Shown: piece after piece, positions 9,871-18,413 of the stretch
Layout of the letters: each line of letters opens with the position of its first letter
How positions within the stretch are numbered: the stretch's first letter is position 1
NCBI GenBank assembly: GCA_022844165.1
Contig: JALHMH010000004.1
Coordinates: forward strand, 136,197 to 200,196
From: Lysobacterales bacterium
GTDB taxonomy: Bacteria > Pseudomonadota > Gammaproteobacteria > Xanthomonadales > SZUA-5
Reading direction: 5' to 3'
DNA length: 64,000 bases
Notes under the pieces: generated by a model
What the model saw: the letters and a program-made list of their open reading frames with translations, nothing else
Told to the model about the DNA's origin: nothing
The model's database searches: none
Program-made: the position numbers and the translations under genes

Positions 9871-10149
9871 ATGGACAACGCTGTTGAACTGCAGTTCGCG
9901 CTTCGCTCGCCCGATGCGGGTCCGCTTGCCGCGGTGATTTGTGCCTTGGCAGACTGGCTGGAGGATCCGCACTGCAACAGTCAGCATCGTGCACTTGTCG
10001 CGCGCCTGTTGAACCAGGGCGAAGTGCCATCGGTGCTGGCCTGCAAGGCCCAGGACCGGTTGGTGGCCTACGCTGAACAAGTGGAAGCGCTGCACACCGC
10101 TGTGTTCGAAGCTCCGGTTGAACGGCCCATCCTACGCGCTGTCGTCTGA
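9871..10149 (+). CDS. Hypothetical protein, 92 aa
   Basis: Small frame starting at ATG 9871 (MDNAVELQF), ending just before the convergent hvfC. It is mostly helical by composition, without signal peptide, membrane segment or recognisable motif. An upstream extension of the frame runs into repeat-associated sequence, so the internal ATG is preferred. Function unknown; it may be a small regulatory or accessory protein. Confidence 0.5.
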   Translation: MDNAVELQFALRSPDAGPLAAVICALADWLEDPHCNSQHRALVARLLNQGEVPSVLACKAQDRLVAYAEQVEALHTAVFEAPVERPILRAVV

Positions 10150-10154
10150 TCTCG

Positions 10155-10892
10155 TCAGGGTTCTACGCCGAGCACGATATCGCGCTCCAGCCAACCATCC
10201 AGCGTGGCAATGAAGGTCGCCGTCTCCAGTTGTAGTCCCGGAACTTTTTGATTCAGCGCGGCAATCGCCTCGGACCCCGTGACCCTGTGTTCGCTGATTG
10301 TCGCCCAGAGCAAGGCTGCCAGCGGCGTCAACACCTGAAACTGCACTTTGTCCTGTCGATTGCGGTAGACCATCAGCCAGGTGGGTTCGGCGGGAGGCTC
10401 GGTCGGCTGCCAATCGGGTCGAATGCGGTGCACGGGATACTGGTACCCAGCCAGACGCGCCAACGGCGATATCGAAATTCGCTGCGACATCCAATCGCCA
10501 GGCCGCGACGGAGCCATGCTCTGCGTATCGATGTCGAGCGCAAGTTCCAGCCATTCGTAGTGCGCCAGTTCCAACAAGAACGGAAACTGCGACTGCCAAA
10601 GTGCAGGCTGTGCCGCTAAGAACGCCATAAACTCTTGCGCAATCTGGTGAAAATACGGCGTGTGTGCCGGATGTTCACGGTAGTAAGCGCGAATCAGGAG
10701 CGCCCATTGTTCGCTGCTCATCAAACGCTTCATCACCGGGAAGTTGTTCGCGATCAGGCCTTCGACATTGTTGAACAACAAGTCGCGATAAATCTGCACG
10801 CGCCGATCTTCAAGCCCAGGCAAAGAGGGTGCGTTTGCGGGATCTCGCAAATGCTGCGCCAGCGCACGCTGGGTGATCTCAAAGGCCTGCAT
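10155..10892 (-). CDS. hvfC: DUF2063 partner protein of MNIO enzyme (HvfC/BufC-like)
   Basis: About 245 residues starting at ATG 10892 (MQAFEITQRALAQ), overlapping the hvfB stop by 14 bases. The N-terminal half is the DUF2063 helical domain (EDRRVQIYRDLLFNNVEGL, NNFPVMKRLM); the C-terminal half resembles the winged-helix-like part of HvfC/BufC. In characterised bufferin and oxazolin systems this partner forms a complex with the MNIO enzyme and presents the precursor peptide. It is last in the hvfA-hvfB-hvfC order. Confidence 0.85.
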   Translation of the reverse strand: MQAFEITQRALAQHLRDPANAPSLPGLEDRRVQIYRDLLFNNVEGLIANNFPVMKRLMSSEQWALLIRAYYREHPAHTPYFHQIAQEFMAFLAAQPALWQSQFPFLLELAHYEWLELALDIDTQSMAPSRPGDWMSQRISISPLARLAGYQYPVHRIRPDWQPTEPPAEPTWLMVYRNRQDKVQFQVLTPLAALLWATISEHRVTGSEAIAALNQKVPGLQLETATFIATLDGWLERDIVLGVEP

Positions 10893-11700
10893 GGCGACGC
10901 ACCCGGTCCAGTTCGGCAAGCAGCTCTGGGAGCGGCGGCAGGTTAAAGTCGCGCTCCAACAGCACCGGCTTTTCGCCGAGCCTCTCGCGGGTGTACGACA
11001 GCAGATCGAAAACGGGATCGACCACCGCCGCGCCGTGCGTGTCGACAATCAAATCCGGTGCCTCGACATAATGCCCGGCGATGTGCAGATAACGCACGCG
11101 CTCGCCGGGTATGGCGTCGACGAATTGGCGCGCGTCGTAGCGATGATTGATGCTGTTGACGTAGATGTTATTGACATCAAGCAGGATGTCGCAATCGGCC
11201 TCGCGCACGACGGCCAACAAAAACTCGAGTTCGCTCATTTCAGCGGCGAGCGGTGTGTAAAACGACGCGTTCTCCACTGCGATGCGAGCACCTATGACGT
11301 CTTGCGTTTGGCGAATTCGCGCAGCGACATGGTGTACCGCGTCGGTCGTGAACGGGATCGGGAGCAGATCGTACAGATGCGCATCGTCGGCGCACCAGCT
11401 CAAGTGCTCGCTATACGTGGCAATCTGGTGATCGCGTAGAAAGTGTTTGACCTCTTGCAAGAAGCCGGTATCGAGTGCGCCCGGGCCGCCGAGCGACAAC
11501 GACAATCCGTGCGCCAGAATGGGCTTTTGTTCGGCGAAACGGGCAAAGGATTTGCCCAGCCGCCCACCGAGGCCGATCCAGTTTTCCGGGGCGACTTCGA
11601 AAAAATCGACTCGGTCCAGTGCCGACGGATCGTCGTGCAGCGCCTTGAACAAGCCGCGGCGCAGGCCAATGCCCGCGCCGCGTGGAGTTTCAACGGTCAT
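10879..11700 (-). CDS. hvfB: MNIO-family (DUF692) multinuclear iron enzyme that modifies RiPP precursor (HvfB/BufB-like)
   Basis: 273-residue TIM-barrel protein of the DUF692/MNIO family. Visible family motifs are FFEVAPENW (about residues 33-41), AHGLSLSLGG, YSEHLSW, AVENASFY, LLDVNNIYVN and LHIAGHY, which contain the His/Glu/Asp ligands for the iron cluster. Characterised relatives use O2 to convert precursor cysteines into oxazolone-thioamide or thiooxazole groups that bind copper. The precursor gene ends 12 bases upstream and the partner starts inside the end of this gene, so the operon order is hvfA-hvfB-hvfC. No DoxX-like membrane gene (HvfD), frequent in such loci, is adjacent. Confidence 0.92.
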   Translation of the reverse strand: MTVETPRGAGIGLRRGLFKALHDDPSALDRVDFFEVAPENWIGLGGRLGKSFARFAEQKPILAHGLSLSLGGPGALDTGFLQEVKHFLRDHQIATYSEHLSWCADDAHLYDLLPIPFTTDAVHHVAARIRQTQDVIGARIAVENASFYTPLAAEMSELEFLLAVVREADCDILLDVNNIYVNSINHRYDARQFVDAIPGERVRYLHIAGHYVEAPDLIVDTHGAAVVDPVFDLLSYTRERLGEKPVLLERDFNLPPLPELLAELDRVRRHAGL

Positions 11701-11712
11701 CGATCAAAGTGA

Positions 11713-12075
11713 TCAAGCAGCGCCGCCGCACTTGCCTTCACCGCACTTGCCCTCTTTGCCCTTGTCCTTGTCGCCACCACACTTGCCTTCGCCGCACTTG
11801 CCTTCTTCACCCTTGTCGCCACCGCACTTGCCTTCTTCACCCTTGTCGCCGCCGCACTTGCCTTCGCCGCACTTGCCCTCTTCACCCTTGTCGCCGCCGC
11901 ACTTGCCTTCGCCGCACTTGCCTTCCTTGCCTTTCTCATCGCCAACCAGCATGTAGCCCTGGTCGAGGTCCATGGCGGCCATCGAGCCGGGCGCGGCGGA
12001 AACGCTGCAAGCCAGGCTGCCCAACAGTGCTGCGCCGACAACGATCGAAACCGGCTTTACGATTGAATTGCTCAT
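11713..12075 (-). CDS. hvfA: HvfA-like secreted RiPP precursor with nine EGKCG motifs
   Basis: 120 residues. The N-terminal hydrophobic segment (about residues 9-28, ending VSAAPG) looks like a signal peptide. A short linker contains DLDQGYMLVGDE, and residues 51-118 are low-complexity with nine EGKCG motifs in DKGE-separated modules, mostly paired (EGKCGEGKCGG), one single. EGKCG cysteines are the known substrates of HvfB in Haemophilus, where conversion yields copper-binding groups. A TAGGAG ribosome binding site precedes the ATG at 12075. It is first gene of the hvfABC operon; the upstream 12076-12274 presumably holds the promoter. Confidence 0.9.
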   Translation of the reverse strand: MSNSIVKPVSIVVGAALLGSLACSVSAAPGSMAAMDLDQGYMLVGDEKGKEGKCGEGKCGGDKGEEGKCGEGKCGGDKGEEGKCGGDKGEEGKCGEGKCGGDKDKGKEGKCGEGKCGGAA

Positions 12076-12274
12076 TTGGGACTCCTAAGTTCAGTTGAAT
12101 GCCGTCACGGCAAACGGCGCGTTATGTTGATACCAAAACCACGACACTGACAAGCGCTATTGCACATCTCGGCCGCTGTCGACCATACGAGACCGGGAGT
12201 GACGACGGATGCTTTCAAGACTGCATCACATTTGCGGTGAGTGACTGTCTTCAAAAAAAGCGCGTCAATCGCTG

Positions 12275-13093
12275 TCAATACAACTGTCGATTCAATCCTA
12301 AAGACTGCATCACCTTGCTGGCAATTTCCTCGATGGACATGTGCGTTGAGTGCATCACCGGGATACCCTCGCGTTTGAATAAGCGCTCGGCTTCTTCGAC
12401 TTCCCAGCGGCATTGTTCCATCGATGCATAGCGCGAGCCGGCTCGTCGCTGTTCGCGAATTTGATGCAGGCGCCGCGGATCGATCGTCAGCCCATAAATC
12501 TTGGCACGTTGGTTACGCAGTTTAGCCGGCAGCTCGCCGGCTTCGAGATCTTCCGGTAGCAAGGGATAGTTCGCCGCACGCACACCATAGTGCAGCGCCA
12601 TGTACAGGCACGTTGGCGTTTTTCCCGAGCGCGACACGCCCATCAGCACAATTTCGGCATCCGAAAAATTCGCCTGCACGCCATCGTCGTGCGTCAGCGC
12701 GTAGTTCGTGGCATTCATACGCGCCTCGTATTCCGCCGTATCGGCGCCGCCATGCGCCTTACCCACCTTCGGCGTGCGCGGCATCCCGAGTTCCTGCTCC
12801 AGCGGCGGAATGAACGGCGCGAACACATCCAGCATCAATGCGCCGCTTTCGGCAATGCGTTGCGAGAGCAAACCATCGACCACCGTATTGATCACCACCG
12901 GTCGCACGCCGGCCTCTTCCCCGGCCCGCCGGATCTCCGCGGCAGCCTCGACCGCTTTCGCCGCGTTATCGACAAAAGCCAGCCGGCGCGTCACAAACGG
13001 CACACCATCGAACTGCGTGAGCACACTATGGCCGATGGTTTCAGCCGTGATGCCGGTGCCGTCGGACACATAAAAAATCGGGCGGGGAAGCAT
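12275..13093 (-). CDS. ppsR: Phosphoenolpyruvate synthase regulatory protein (kinase/pyrophosphorylase)
   Basis: 272 residues from ATG 13093 ([19 protein letters not shown], the standard family start); the frame is open further upstream but without homology. The DUF299 domain has a P-loop [13 protein letters not shown] and ends in SLGLNRQLY. PpsR phosphorylates PEP synthase with ADP and removes the phosphate by phosphorolysis, controlling gluconeogenesis. No ppsA lies in the window. Confidence 0.94.
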   Translation of the reverse strand: MLPRPIFYVSDGTGITAETIGHSVLTQFDGVPFVTRRLAFVDNAAKAVEAAAEIRRAGEEAGVRPVVINTVVDGLLSQRIAESGALMLDVFAPFIPPLEQELGMPRTPKVGKAHGGADTAEYEARMNATNYALTHDDGVQANFSDAEIVLMGVSRSGKTPTCLYMALHYGVRAANYPLLPEDLEAGELPAKLRNQRAKIYGLTIDPRRLHQIREQRRAGSRYASMEQCRWEVEEAERLFKREGIPVMHSTHMSIEEIASKVMQSLGLNRQLY

Positions 13094-13206
13094 GAGCGCA
13101 GGTTCGTAGGTCGGGAAGCACAAGACTATCGGGTTCGCGGCGTTGCGAAATAGATCGCGCACGAAACGGGCCGGGCTTTCAGCCCTTTGGAATGTGATGT
13201 GTTTGC

Positions 13207-13335
13207 AAACCTGGGGCGTTGCCCCAGGCTGGTATGGTCACGGGCCTTTGGCCCGTTCAAACTGTATAGGTGCCGTTCACGTGTTTTCCGCGCCAAAGGC
13301 GCATCGCCATACCAGCCTGGCAACGCCCCAGGTTT
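13207..13335. repeat. Long inverted repeat with nested short hairpins
   Basis: Arms 13207-13237 and 13307-13335 are inverted complements apart from a 2-base indel (words AAACCTGGGGCGTTGCC and CTGGTATGG). Inside lie two small perfect hairpins, CGGGCC-TTT-GGCCCG (13241-13255) and GCGCC-AAA-GGCGC (13290-13302); another, GGGCT-TTC-AGCCC, is just upstream at 13173-13185. The element fills much of the 295-base gap between the racemase stop and ppsR start. It could be a miniature mobile element or a structured transcript element; no terminator T-run is evident. Confidence 0.75.
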
Positions 13336-13388
13336 GAGCATTGAGGGGGTGCGGGGGAGACTTCCCCCGCTGTTCACTTGCGGGATGG

Positions 13389-14078
13389 TCAAACTCCAAG
13401 GGCGTAATCAACCGCGGCGCGAGAATGGATGCGCGTGGTGTCGAAGACCGGTACCGCGACATCGCTTTGCGACAGCAGCAACGGGATTTCGGTGCAGCCC
13501 AGGACAATGCCCTCGGCGCCGCGCGCGATCAGGCGATCGATGATGTCCAGGTAGCCGTGTTTGGTTTGTGGCGTGACGATGCCGCAGCCCAATTCGTTGC
13601 GCAGCGTGTGCTGAACGAATGTCCGATCATCGAAATCTGGCACCAGGGATTCGATGCCTGAGGCGCGCAACTTGTCGTGGAAAAACGCCAGTTCCATGGT
13701 GAACTTCGTACCCAGAAAACCCACTGTTTTGAGCGCTTTCGACGAAATTTCCTTTGCCGTCGCGTCCGCGATGTGGATCACCGGCAACTGCGTCGCCGAC
13801 TGCATTTCATCGGCGAGCGCGTGCGCCGTGTTGGCGCATAACACCAGCGCCTCAGCGCCCGCGGCCTTCAGATGCATGCACCCGCGCAACAGTATCGAAT
13901 GCGTGCGTTCCCAGTCGTCCCAACCGTGCGTTTGCAACTCGCCGAAGTTCAGGGAGTAGATCACGCATTCGGCGAACTGCAGCCCGCCCAAGCGCGCGTT
14001 GATGCCTTCGTTGATGTATCGGTAGTAGTCGATAGTCGATACCCAACTCAGCCCGCCTAGCAGTCCCAGTTTTTTCAT
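13389..14078 (-). CDS. Aspartate/glutamate racemase family protein (RacX/YgeA-like)
   Basis: 229 residues of the PLP-independent Asp/Glu racemase fold: MKKLGLLGGLSWVST at the start, first catalytic Cys in ALVLCANTAHALAD (about Cys82) and second in GIVLGCTEIPLLL (about Cys193). Such enzymes interconvert L- and D-amino acids, with broad substrate range in the RacX group, and D-amino acids may serve cell-wall remodelling. Length and both cysteines are normal. The substrate is not predictable. Confidence 0.85.
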   Translation of the reverse strand: MKKLGLLGGLSWVSTIDYYRYINEGINARLGGLQFAECVIYSLNFGELQTHGWDDWERTHSILLRGCMHLKAAGAEALVLCANTAHALADEMQSATQLPVIHIADATAKEISSKALKTVGFLGTKFTMELAFFHDKLRASGIESLVPDFDDRTFVQHTLRNELGCGIVTPQTKHGYLDIIDRLIARGAEGIVLGCTEIPLLLSQSDVAVPVFDTTRIHSRAAVDYALGV

Positions 14079-14314
14079 TCGCGTTTCCGATCTGGATACA
14101 GGATCGAAGGTTCTGCGATCGCTGACTTGCGCGTCAAGCGCTTAGAGGCGCCGTGACGCGCCAGTTTCGTTGCGCCCACGCCACGGTGCGCGCTGGAGTT
14201 CAGGCCAAAGTGCCCCCAAACGGCGCGCTGGTGCGTTTCTTGGCAAAGCTTAATGGGTGCAACTGAGTTGCCGGGTTAAACTGCCGGGCATCGTCCAGGA
14301 CCGGGCAGGTATGC

Positions 14315-15463
14315 ATGCTGACGAGTTGGGCCTTTGTGATCGCCTTGGCGGCGACGCCGCCGGACCCTGCGGCCGAGGTTGCGCCGCCGCTGCCGACGAT
14401 CGATGAGGTGATGCACATTCCAGAGCCGCTGGCGCAGGCGTTTGCGGCGAAGGTGACTGACCCAAAAGGCAGTCAGCATGATCGGCTGATCCGCCTCGTC
14501 AAGTTCCTGTTCGATGCCGAAGGCATGCACTTGAAGTACGTCGAAGACGCGAATTACACCGTAGCCCAGGTGTATCAGTATCGGCAAGCCAATTGTCTGA
14601 GTTTCAGTTTGCTGACGCTGGCTTTGGCGCGCAGGGCCGGCCTTGCTGCGTATGGGCAAGGGATTTCGGAGGTGCTGTATTGGTCTCAGGATCAAACAGC
14701 GACGTACCATTCGACGCACGTCAACGTTGGGGTTCCGCTGGGCAAGCGACGCTTCACCTTGGATGTTGCCGCCGGGCAAATCTTGACCGACGCGCCACCC
14801 AAACGCATCAGCGACGCACGATTGTTCGCGCAGTTTTACGCTAACAAGTCGGCCGAGTATCTGGCTGTTGGCGATCTGCAAAGCTCAGAGCGATTCCTGC
14901 TGGAGGCCTTGCGCCTTGATGACGCGTATGCGCCCATCTGGAACAATCGAGGTGTGCTGGAGCGCCGCCGCGGTCAGAGTGATGTTGCTCGAGCCTACTT
15001 CGAGCATGCCTTGAAACTGCAGTCGGACAATGCTGGCGCTTTGTCGAATCTGGCCAATTTGTACGGCCGCCTGGGTGCAGCGGCCGAAGCGCAAAAACTG
15101 AACGACAGGCTCACCCGGATGCAGGCGCGAAATCCGTTCTATCAGATGCAGATTGGGACCAATTTCGAGGCCCACGGCGATCTGGAACAGGCGCTTGTTC
15201 ACTACAAGAAAGCGATTCGATTGCGACCAGAAGAGCCGCGGTTTTATGCGCGTCTGGCACAGTTGCATCTCAAGCAGGGTAACGCGTCCTCGGCGCTCAG
15301 CGCGATCAAGAATGCTTTTCAGCACGCCAAGGGCACTGCGCGAAACGCGTACCGGGCAAAATTCGAAGCGCTGCGCGAGCGAAGTGGTACGCAAGAGCGT
15401 TCATTGGACGCACAGGAGCGTCGCAGGCAGTTCGGTCAATTGTCGTTGTCTGGCCGTTGGTGA
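14315..15463 (+). CDS. Transglutaminase-like/TPR periplasmic protein
   Basis: 382 residues. A short hydrophobic N-terminus resembles a signal peptide. A transglutaminase-like (SirB1-type) domain follows, with a plausible Cys-His-Asp triad at Cys94 (QANCLSFSLL), His135 (STHVNVGV) and Asp150 (FTLDVAAG). From about residue 175 there are TPR repeats (LAVGDLQSSERFLLEAL, NRGVLERRRGQSDVAR, NLANLYGRLGAA). The start ATG at 14315 sits after a weak CAGGT. Homologues occur in xanthomonads without known substrate; cysteine-peptidase or amidase activity is inferred only. Confidence 0.75.
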   Translation: MLTSWAFVIALAATPPDPAAEVAPPLPTIDEVMHIPEPLAQAFAAKVTDPKGSQHDRLIRLVKFLFDAEGMHLKYVEDANYTVAQVYQYRQANCLSFSLLTLALARRAGLAAYGQGISEVLYWSQDQTATYHSTHVNVGVPLGKRRFTLDVAAGQILTDAPPKRISDARLFAQFYANKSAEYLAVGDLQSSERFLLEALRLDDAYAPIWNNRGVLERRRGQSDVARAYFEHALKLQSDNAGALSNLANLYGRLGAAAEAQKLNDRLTRMQARNPFYQMQIGTNFEAHGDLEQALVHYKKAIRLRPEEPRFYARLAQLHLKQGNASSALSAIKNAFQHAKGTARNAYRAKFEALRERSGTQERSLDAQERRRQFGQLSLSGRW

Positions 15464-15471
15464 CGATCGGT

Positions 15472-15882
15472 TTATTGCGCGCGCCGGGCTCGAACCAAAA
15501 TGCCGTTTGGTGTTTTCAGCATGAAGCCGCCGAACGAGCCCGTCTGTATCGAGATCGCATCGCCAGGCTTTAGCCGGTCCTTGTTCGTCTGTGCTGGCAC
15601 AATCCATATTTGCCCGTTTGTGAGAACGACTCGGCGGCGGTTGTCGCGCATGACATCGATTGACTGGATGGCACCTTCAATGCTCTCGGGCGCGGGCGCT
15701 GGTTCGACTCGGCGCAACTGTTCGCCCGGGCTTAGACCGAATTGACTCTCGGGATCGACCGGCGTTCGTTCCCCAGGGAACAGGGCATCAAAACACGCAA
15801 GGCGTTCGCCTGGGCTTTCGATTCTGGCGCAGTCCTGCGGAGACTGAGTCGCCAGCAGTGCGGCAAACAGGTGAGTCAACAT
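15472..15882 (-). CDS. Small secreted protein with CxxI...RLACFD motif
   Basis: 136 residues from ATG 15882 (MLTHLFAALLATQS, a signal-peptide-like start). The mature N-terminus carries DCARIESPGERLACFD, a two-Cys motif recurrent in small periplasmic proteins of proteobacteria. The C-terminus is a small beta domain (RRVVLTNGQIWIVP, LKPGDAISIQ). Function unknown. It is convergent with the TPR gene, 8 bases apart. Confidence 0.65.
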   Translation of the reverse strand: MLTHLFAALLATQSPQDCARIESPGERLACFDALFPGERTPVDPESQFGLSPGEQLRRVEPAPAPESIEGAIQSIDVMRDNRRRVVLTNGQIWIVPAQTNKDRLKPGDAISIQTGSFGGFMLKTPNGILVRARRAQ

Positions 15883-16013
15883 GAGGGTATGCCAGCTGGG
15901 AATGGAAGCGATGCTGCCGAGCGCACATCCCAAGTGTCAACTGCGCGGATGGCGAGCGCCGCGGACCGCAGATATGGTCAAATGCCGCACTCTGGGTTTT
16001 CGGCGTGTTTCCG

Positions 16014-17147
16014 ATGGCGCGCATACGCGTACTGCACTTCGTGACAGGTGGATTCTCCGGCGGCGCCACTCAGGTGGCGATCGCTCTGGTCGATGCGGCT
16101 CGTGCTGCGGGCAATATGGAACCACTCCTGGTGCTGCGTCGAAAACGGCGCACGCCGCCAGGTCGAATCGAAGAGCTGCAAGCGCGCGGAGTGCCGCTCG
16201 ATGTTGTGCCGGGTTGGTCGCGACTGGCGACAATTTTGGCACTTGCGAAAATCTGTCGGCGTTTCAAGCCGGATGTACTGGTGGCGCATGGGTTTACGGA
16301 ACATTTGTGGGGCCGCTATGCGGGACTGATGGCGGGCGTTCGCTGTTTGGTTCAGGTGGAGCAAAACACTCGTGAGCGCTACCGCCGTTGGCATCTATGG
16401 CAAACACGGTGGCTGGCGCAGCGCAGCGCTGCGCTGGTTGGGTGCTCCGAGGGTGTTCGCCAGGTGCTCCTGGCACAAGGGCTGCCGCCGGATCGGGCAA
16501 TTGCCATTTCAAACGGCATCGACTTGACGCCGTTCGCATTGGCCGGCCAGTTCGTCTGGGCGGATCGTGAGCCTGCGATCGTCATGGTGGCGCGTTTTTC
16601 GCGGCAGAAAGATCATGCAACATTGCTACGCGCAGTCGCGTTGCTGCGAGGGCACGGGCTGCATCCAAAAGTCCGCTTGGCTGGCGGCGGCAAGCCGCTG
16701 CATCGCAAGCCAGTCGAGGCGCTCGCCGCGAAGCTCGGATTGTCTCAACAAGTGGAGTTCTTGGGTGTACATCGCGATGTGCCGGGTCTGCTCATGCGGC
16801 ACCGCGTTTCGGTGCTGAGTACCCATTGGGAGGGTATGCCGTTGGCGCTGATCGAAGCGATGGCTGCTGGGTGCGCGGTGGTGGGTAGTGCTGTGCCGGG
16901 TGTGCGTGAAGTCGTGAAAGATGGCGAAGATGGGCGTTTGGTTGCGCCGCGCGACCCTGCTCAGCTCGCCGAAGTGTTGCGAGCGCTGCTTGCCGACGAT
17001 GGGCCGGGCGCACTTTTGGCGCAAGCAGCTCGGCTTCGCGCGATCGCAGAGTCAGGTCGTGAACGCATGAACGCCAGATACGAAGCCTTGTTTCTGGGCT
17101 TGGCAAACGATAGCGGTATTCCGGGCGAGCTCAGGCATTCAAGCTGA
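16014..17147 (+). CDS. Glycosyltransferase family 4
   Basis: 377 residues from ATG 16014 (MARIRVLHFVTGGFSGG). GT-B fold: N-terminal acceptor domain with GGFSGGATQVA, C-terminal GT4 domain with IVMVARFSRQKDH, GGGKPLHRK, VEFLGVHRDV and the nucleotide-sugar EX7E motif in WEGMPLALIEAMAAG. It probably transfers a sugar in surface polysaccharide or glycolipid synthesis, but no other polysaccharide genes are nearby. It is a stand-alone gene flanked by convergent and unrelated genes. Confidence 0.85.
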   Translation: MARIRVLHFVTGGFSGGATQVAIALVDAARAAGNMEPLLVLRRKRRTPPGRIEELQARGVPLDVVPGWSRLATILALAKICRRFKPDVLVAHGFTEHLWGRYAGLMAGVRCLVQVEQNTRERYRRWHLWQTRWLAQRSAALVGCSEGVRQVLLAQGLPPDRAIAISNGIDLTPFALAGQFVWADREPAIVMVARFSRQKDHATLLRAVALLRGHGLHPKVRLAGGGKPLHRKPVEALAAKLGLSQQVEFLGVHRDVPGLLMRHRVSVLSTHWEGMPLALIEAMAAGCAVVGSAVPGVREVVKDGEDGRLVAPRDPAQLAEVLRALLADDGPGALLAQAARLRAIAESGRERMNARYEALFLGLANDSGIPGELRHSS

Positions 17148-17196
17148 TCTCGGCGTGCCAGCGGAGCGCCGTTGGCGCTCCGCTGAAACACGGTGG

Positions 17197-18273
17197 TTAC
17201 CAACTCTCTTCGAAGGAGCAGAACTTCTTCTCGCGCCGTGCCGGATCCTGGCCGAAGGCTCTGTTGCTGCACTCGACGCCGTCACGGAAACGGCGCACGA
17301 TGTGTCTGCCATCTTCCGCCGAGTAGCGCACGTTTCGGGTTCCCCGAAACTCGCAATAGTCGTTCTCGCGTGCGCAATAGACCCAATGGCCGCCACCCCA
17401 GTCGCTGCCACCGAAACCGCCATCGGTTTGGTAGTCGCAGGCTTTTTTGTCCCCGGGAGCGGGGTCGCCGAAGGTGCGGTTGTCGCAAGAGTGAGCGCCG
17501 CGCGGAAGTCGCCTGAAGGTATATCGCCCGTTTGCCCCATAGCGCACAGTGGCAGAGGTCGGCAGCTGGCAACTGCGTCCTTCGCGTGCGCAGTAAGTCC
17601 ATTGCCCACCCCACTGATAGTCTCCGCCGCCATAGTAGCCGTCATCGTATCCAGGCTGACCGCCGCCGTATCCAGGCTGACCGTGGGTCACTAGCACATC
17701 GCAGTATTTTCTCGATCGTGGTGCGGGATCGCCAAAGGTCTCGTTGCCGCAGAACACTGATCCGCCGCGTACCTGACGCTCATAGAAGCGGCCATCGGCA
17801 CCGTAACGCACCGTTGCGAACGCGCCGCCGAAGCGACAGTTCTCGCCTTCGCGCGCGCACCGTTGCCAACCATCCGAATCCCAGTGGTCGTCGGGGTAGC
17901 CGCCGCCATGGCCGCCATGGTCGAAATAGCGCAACTCGCAGGACTTCTTGGTGCCGGGTGCCGGATCGCTGAACATCCGATTGTCGCAATCCAGAGTGGC
18001 GAAATTCACTTCGCGATACACATAACGGCCGCGCGCGCCGTAGCGTACTACGGCCCAGCCATCCGCCGTGCAACGGTCGCCTTCGCGCGCGCAGTATTCC
18101 CACTCGCCGTAGGCGCCGTAGCTGCCGCGTTTTGCGCCACCGGCTTGTACCGGATCTGAGCCGGATTGATCGCCGATAAAACCTCTTCTCGGCTGAGCGA
18201 CTCCCTGCGTTCCGATGAATAGCGCCAGTAGCGCAACCAAGAAGACATCGAACCGAAACGAATCTCTAAACAT
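17197..18273 (-). CDS. Secreted protein with four tandem Cys-rich WxxCAREGxxC repeats
   Basis: 358 residues. The ATG at 18273 is preferred because GGGGAG lies 8 bases upstream; an ATG at 18279 would be too close. A signal peptide (FLVALLALFIGTQGVAQ) leads to four repeats of about 55-65 residues, each of the form W-x-x-CAREG-x-x-C ... VRYGAxGRY ... C-x-N-x-x-FGDPAPGxxKxC, with four cysteines per repeat that could form two disulfides. Gly/Tyr/Pro-rich linkers separate the first three. The fourth repeat is degenerate (CARENDYC, FGQDPARREKK). Function unknown; a binding or adhesion role is possible. Confidence 0.75.
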   Translation of the reverse strand: MFRDSFRFDVFLVALLALFIGTQGVAQPRRGFIGDQSGSDPVQAGGAKRGSYGAYGEWEYCAREGDRCTADGWAVVRYGARGRYVYREVNFATLDCDNRMFSDPAPGTKKSCELRYFDHGGHGGGYPDDHWDSDGWQRCAREGENCRFGGAFATVRYGADGRFYERQVRGGSVFCGNETFGDPAPRSRKYCDVLVTHGQPGYGGGQPGYDDGYYGGGDYQWGGQWTYCAREGRSCQLPTSATVRYGANGRYTFRRLPRGAHSCDNRTFGDPAPGDKKACDYQTDGGFGGSDWGGGHWVYCARENDYCEFRGTRNVRYSAEDGRHIVRRFRDGVECSNRAFGQDPARREKKFCSFEESW

Positions 18274-18413
18274 CGGCATTTCTCCCCGAGCAGACGGATG
18301 CGAACCAAGTTCGCCTGGATGCTTTCATATCACAGGGCGCAAAGCGATCCCAGGCTTGAAACGAACGATCCGCGTCACCGGTCGAACGGAAGGTGAACAG
18401 TCGGACGGTCGCT

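Noticed and set aside
11713-12000. CRISPR-like short tandem repeats
   Set aside because: The regular repeat is coding (EGKCG modules) without unique spacers and is in frame with a signal peptide.
11447-12098. Plus-strand frames rich in Pro/Leu/His repeats
   Set aside because: They are complements of the EGKCG-coding repeat of hvfA and have no ribosome binding site or known fold.
13126-13392. 88-codon frame across the inverted repeat
   Set aside because: Its sequence is the translation of the palindromic repeat itself; start is unsupported, so it is annotated as a repeat.
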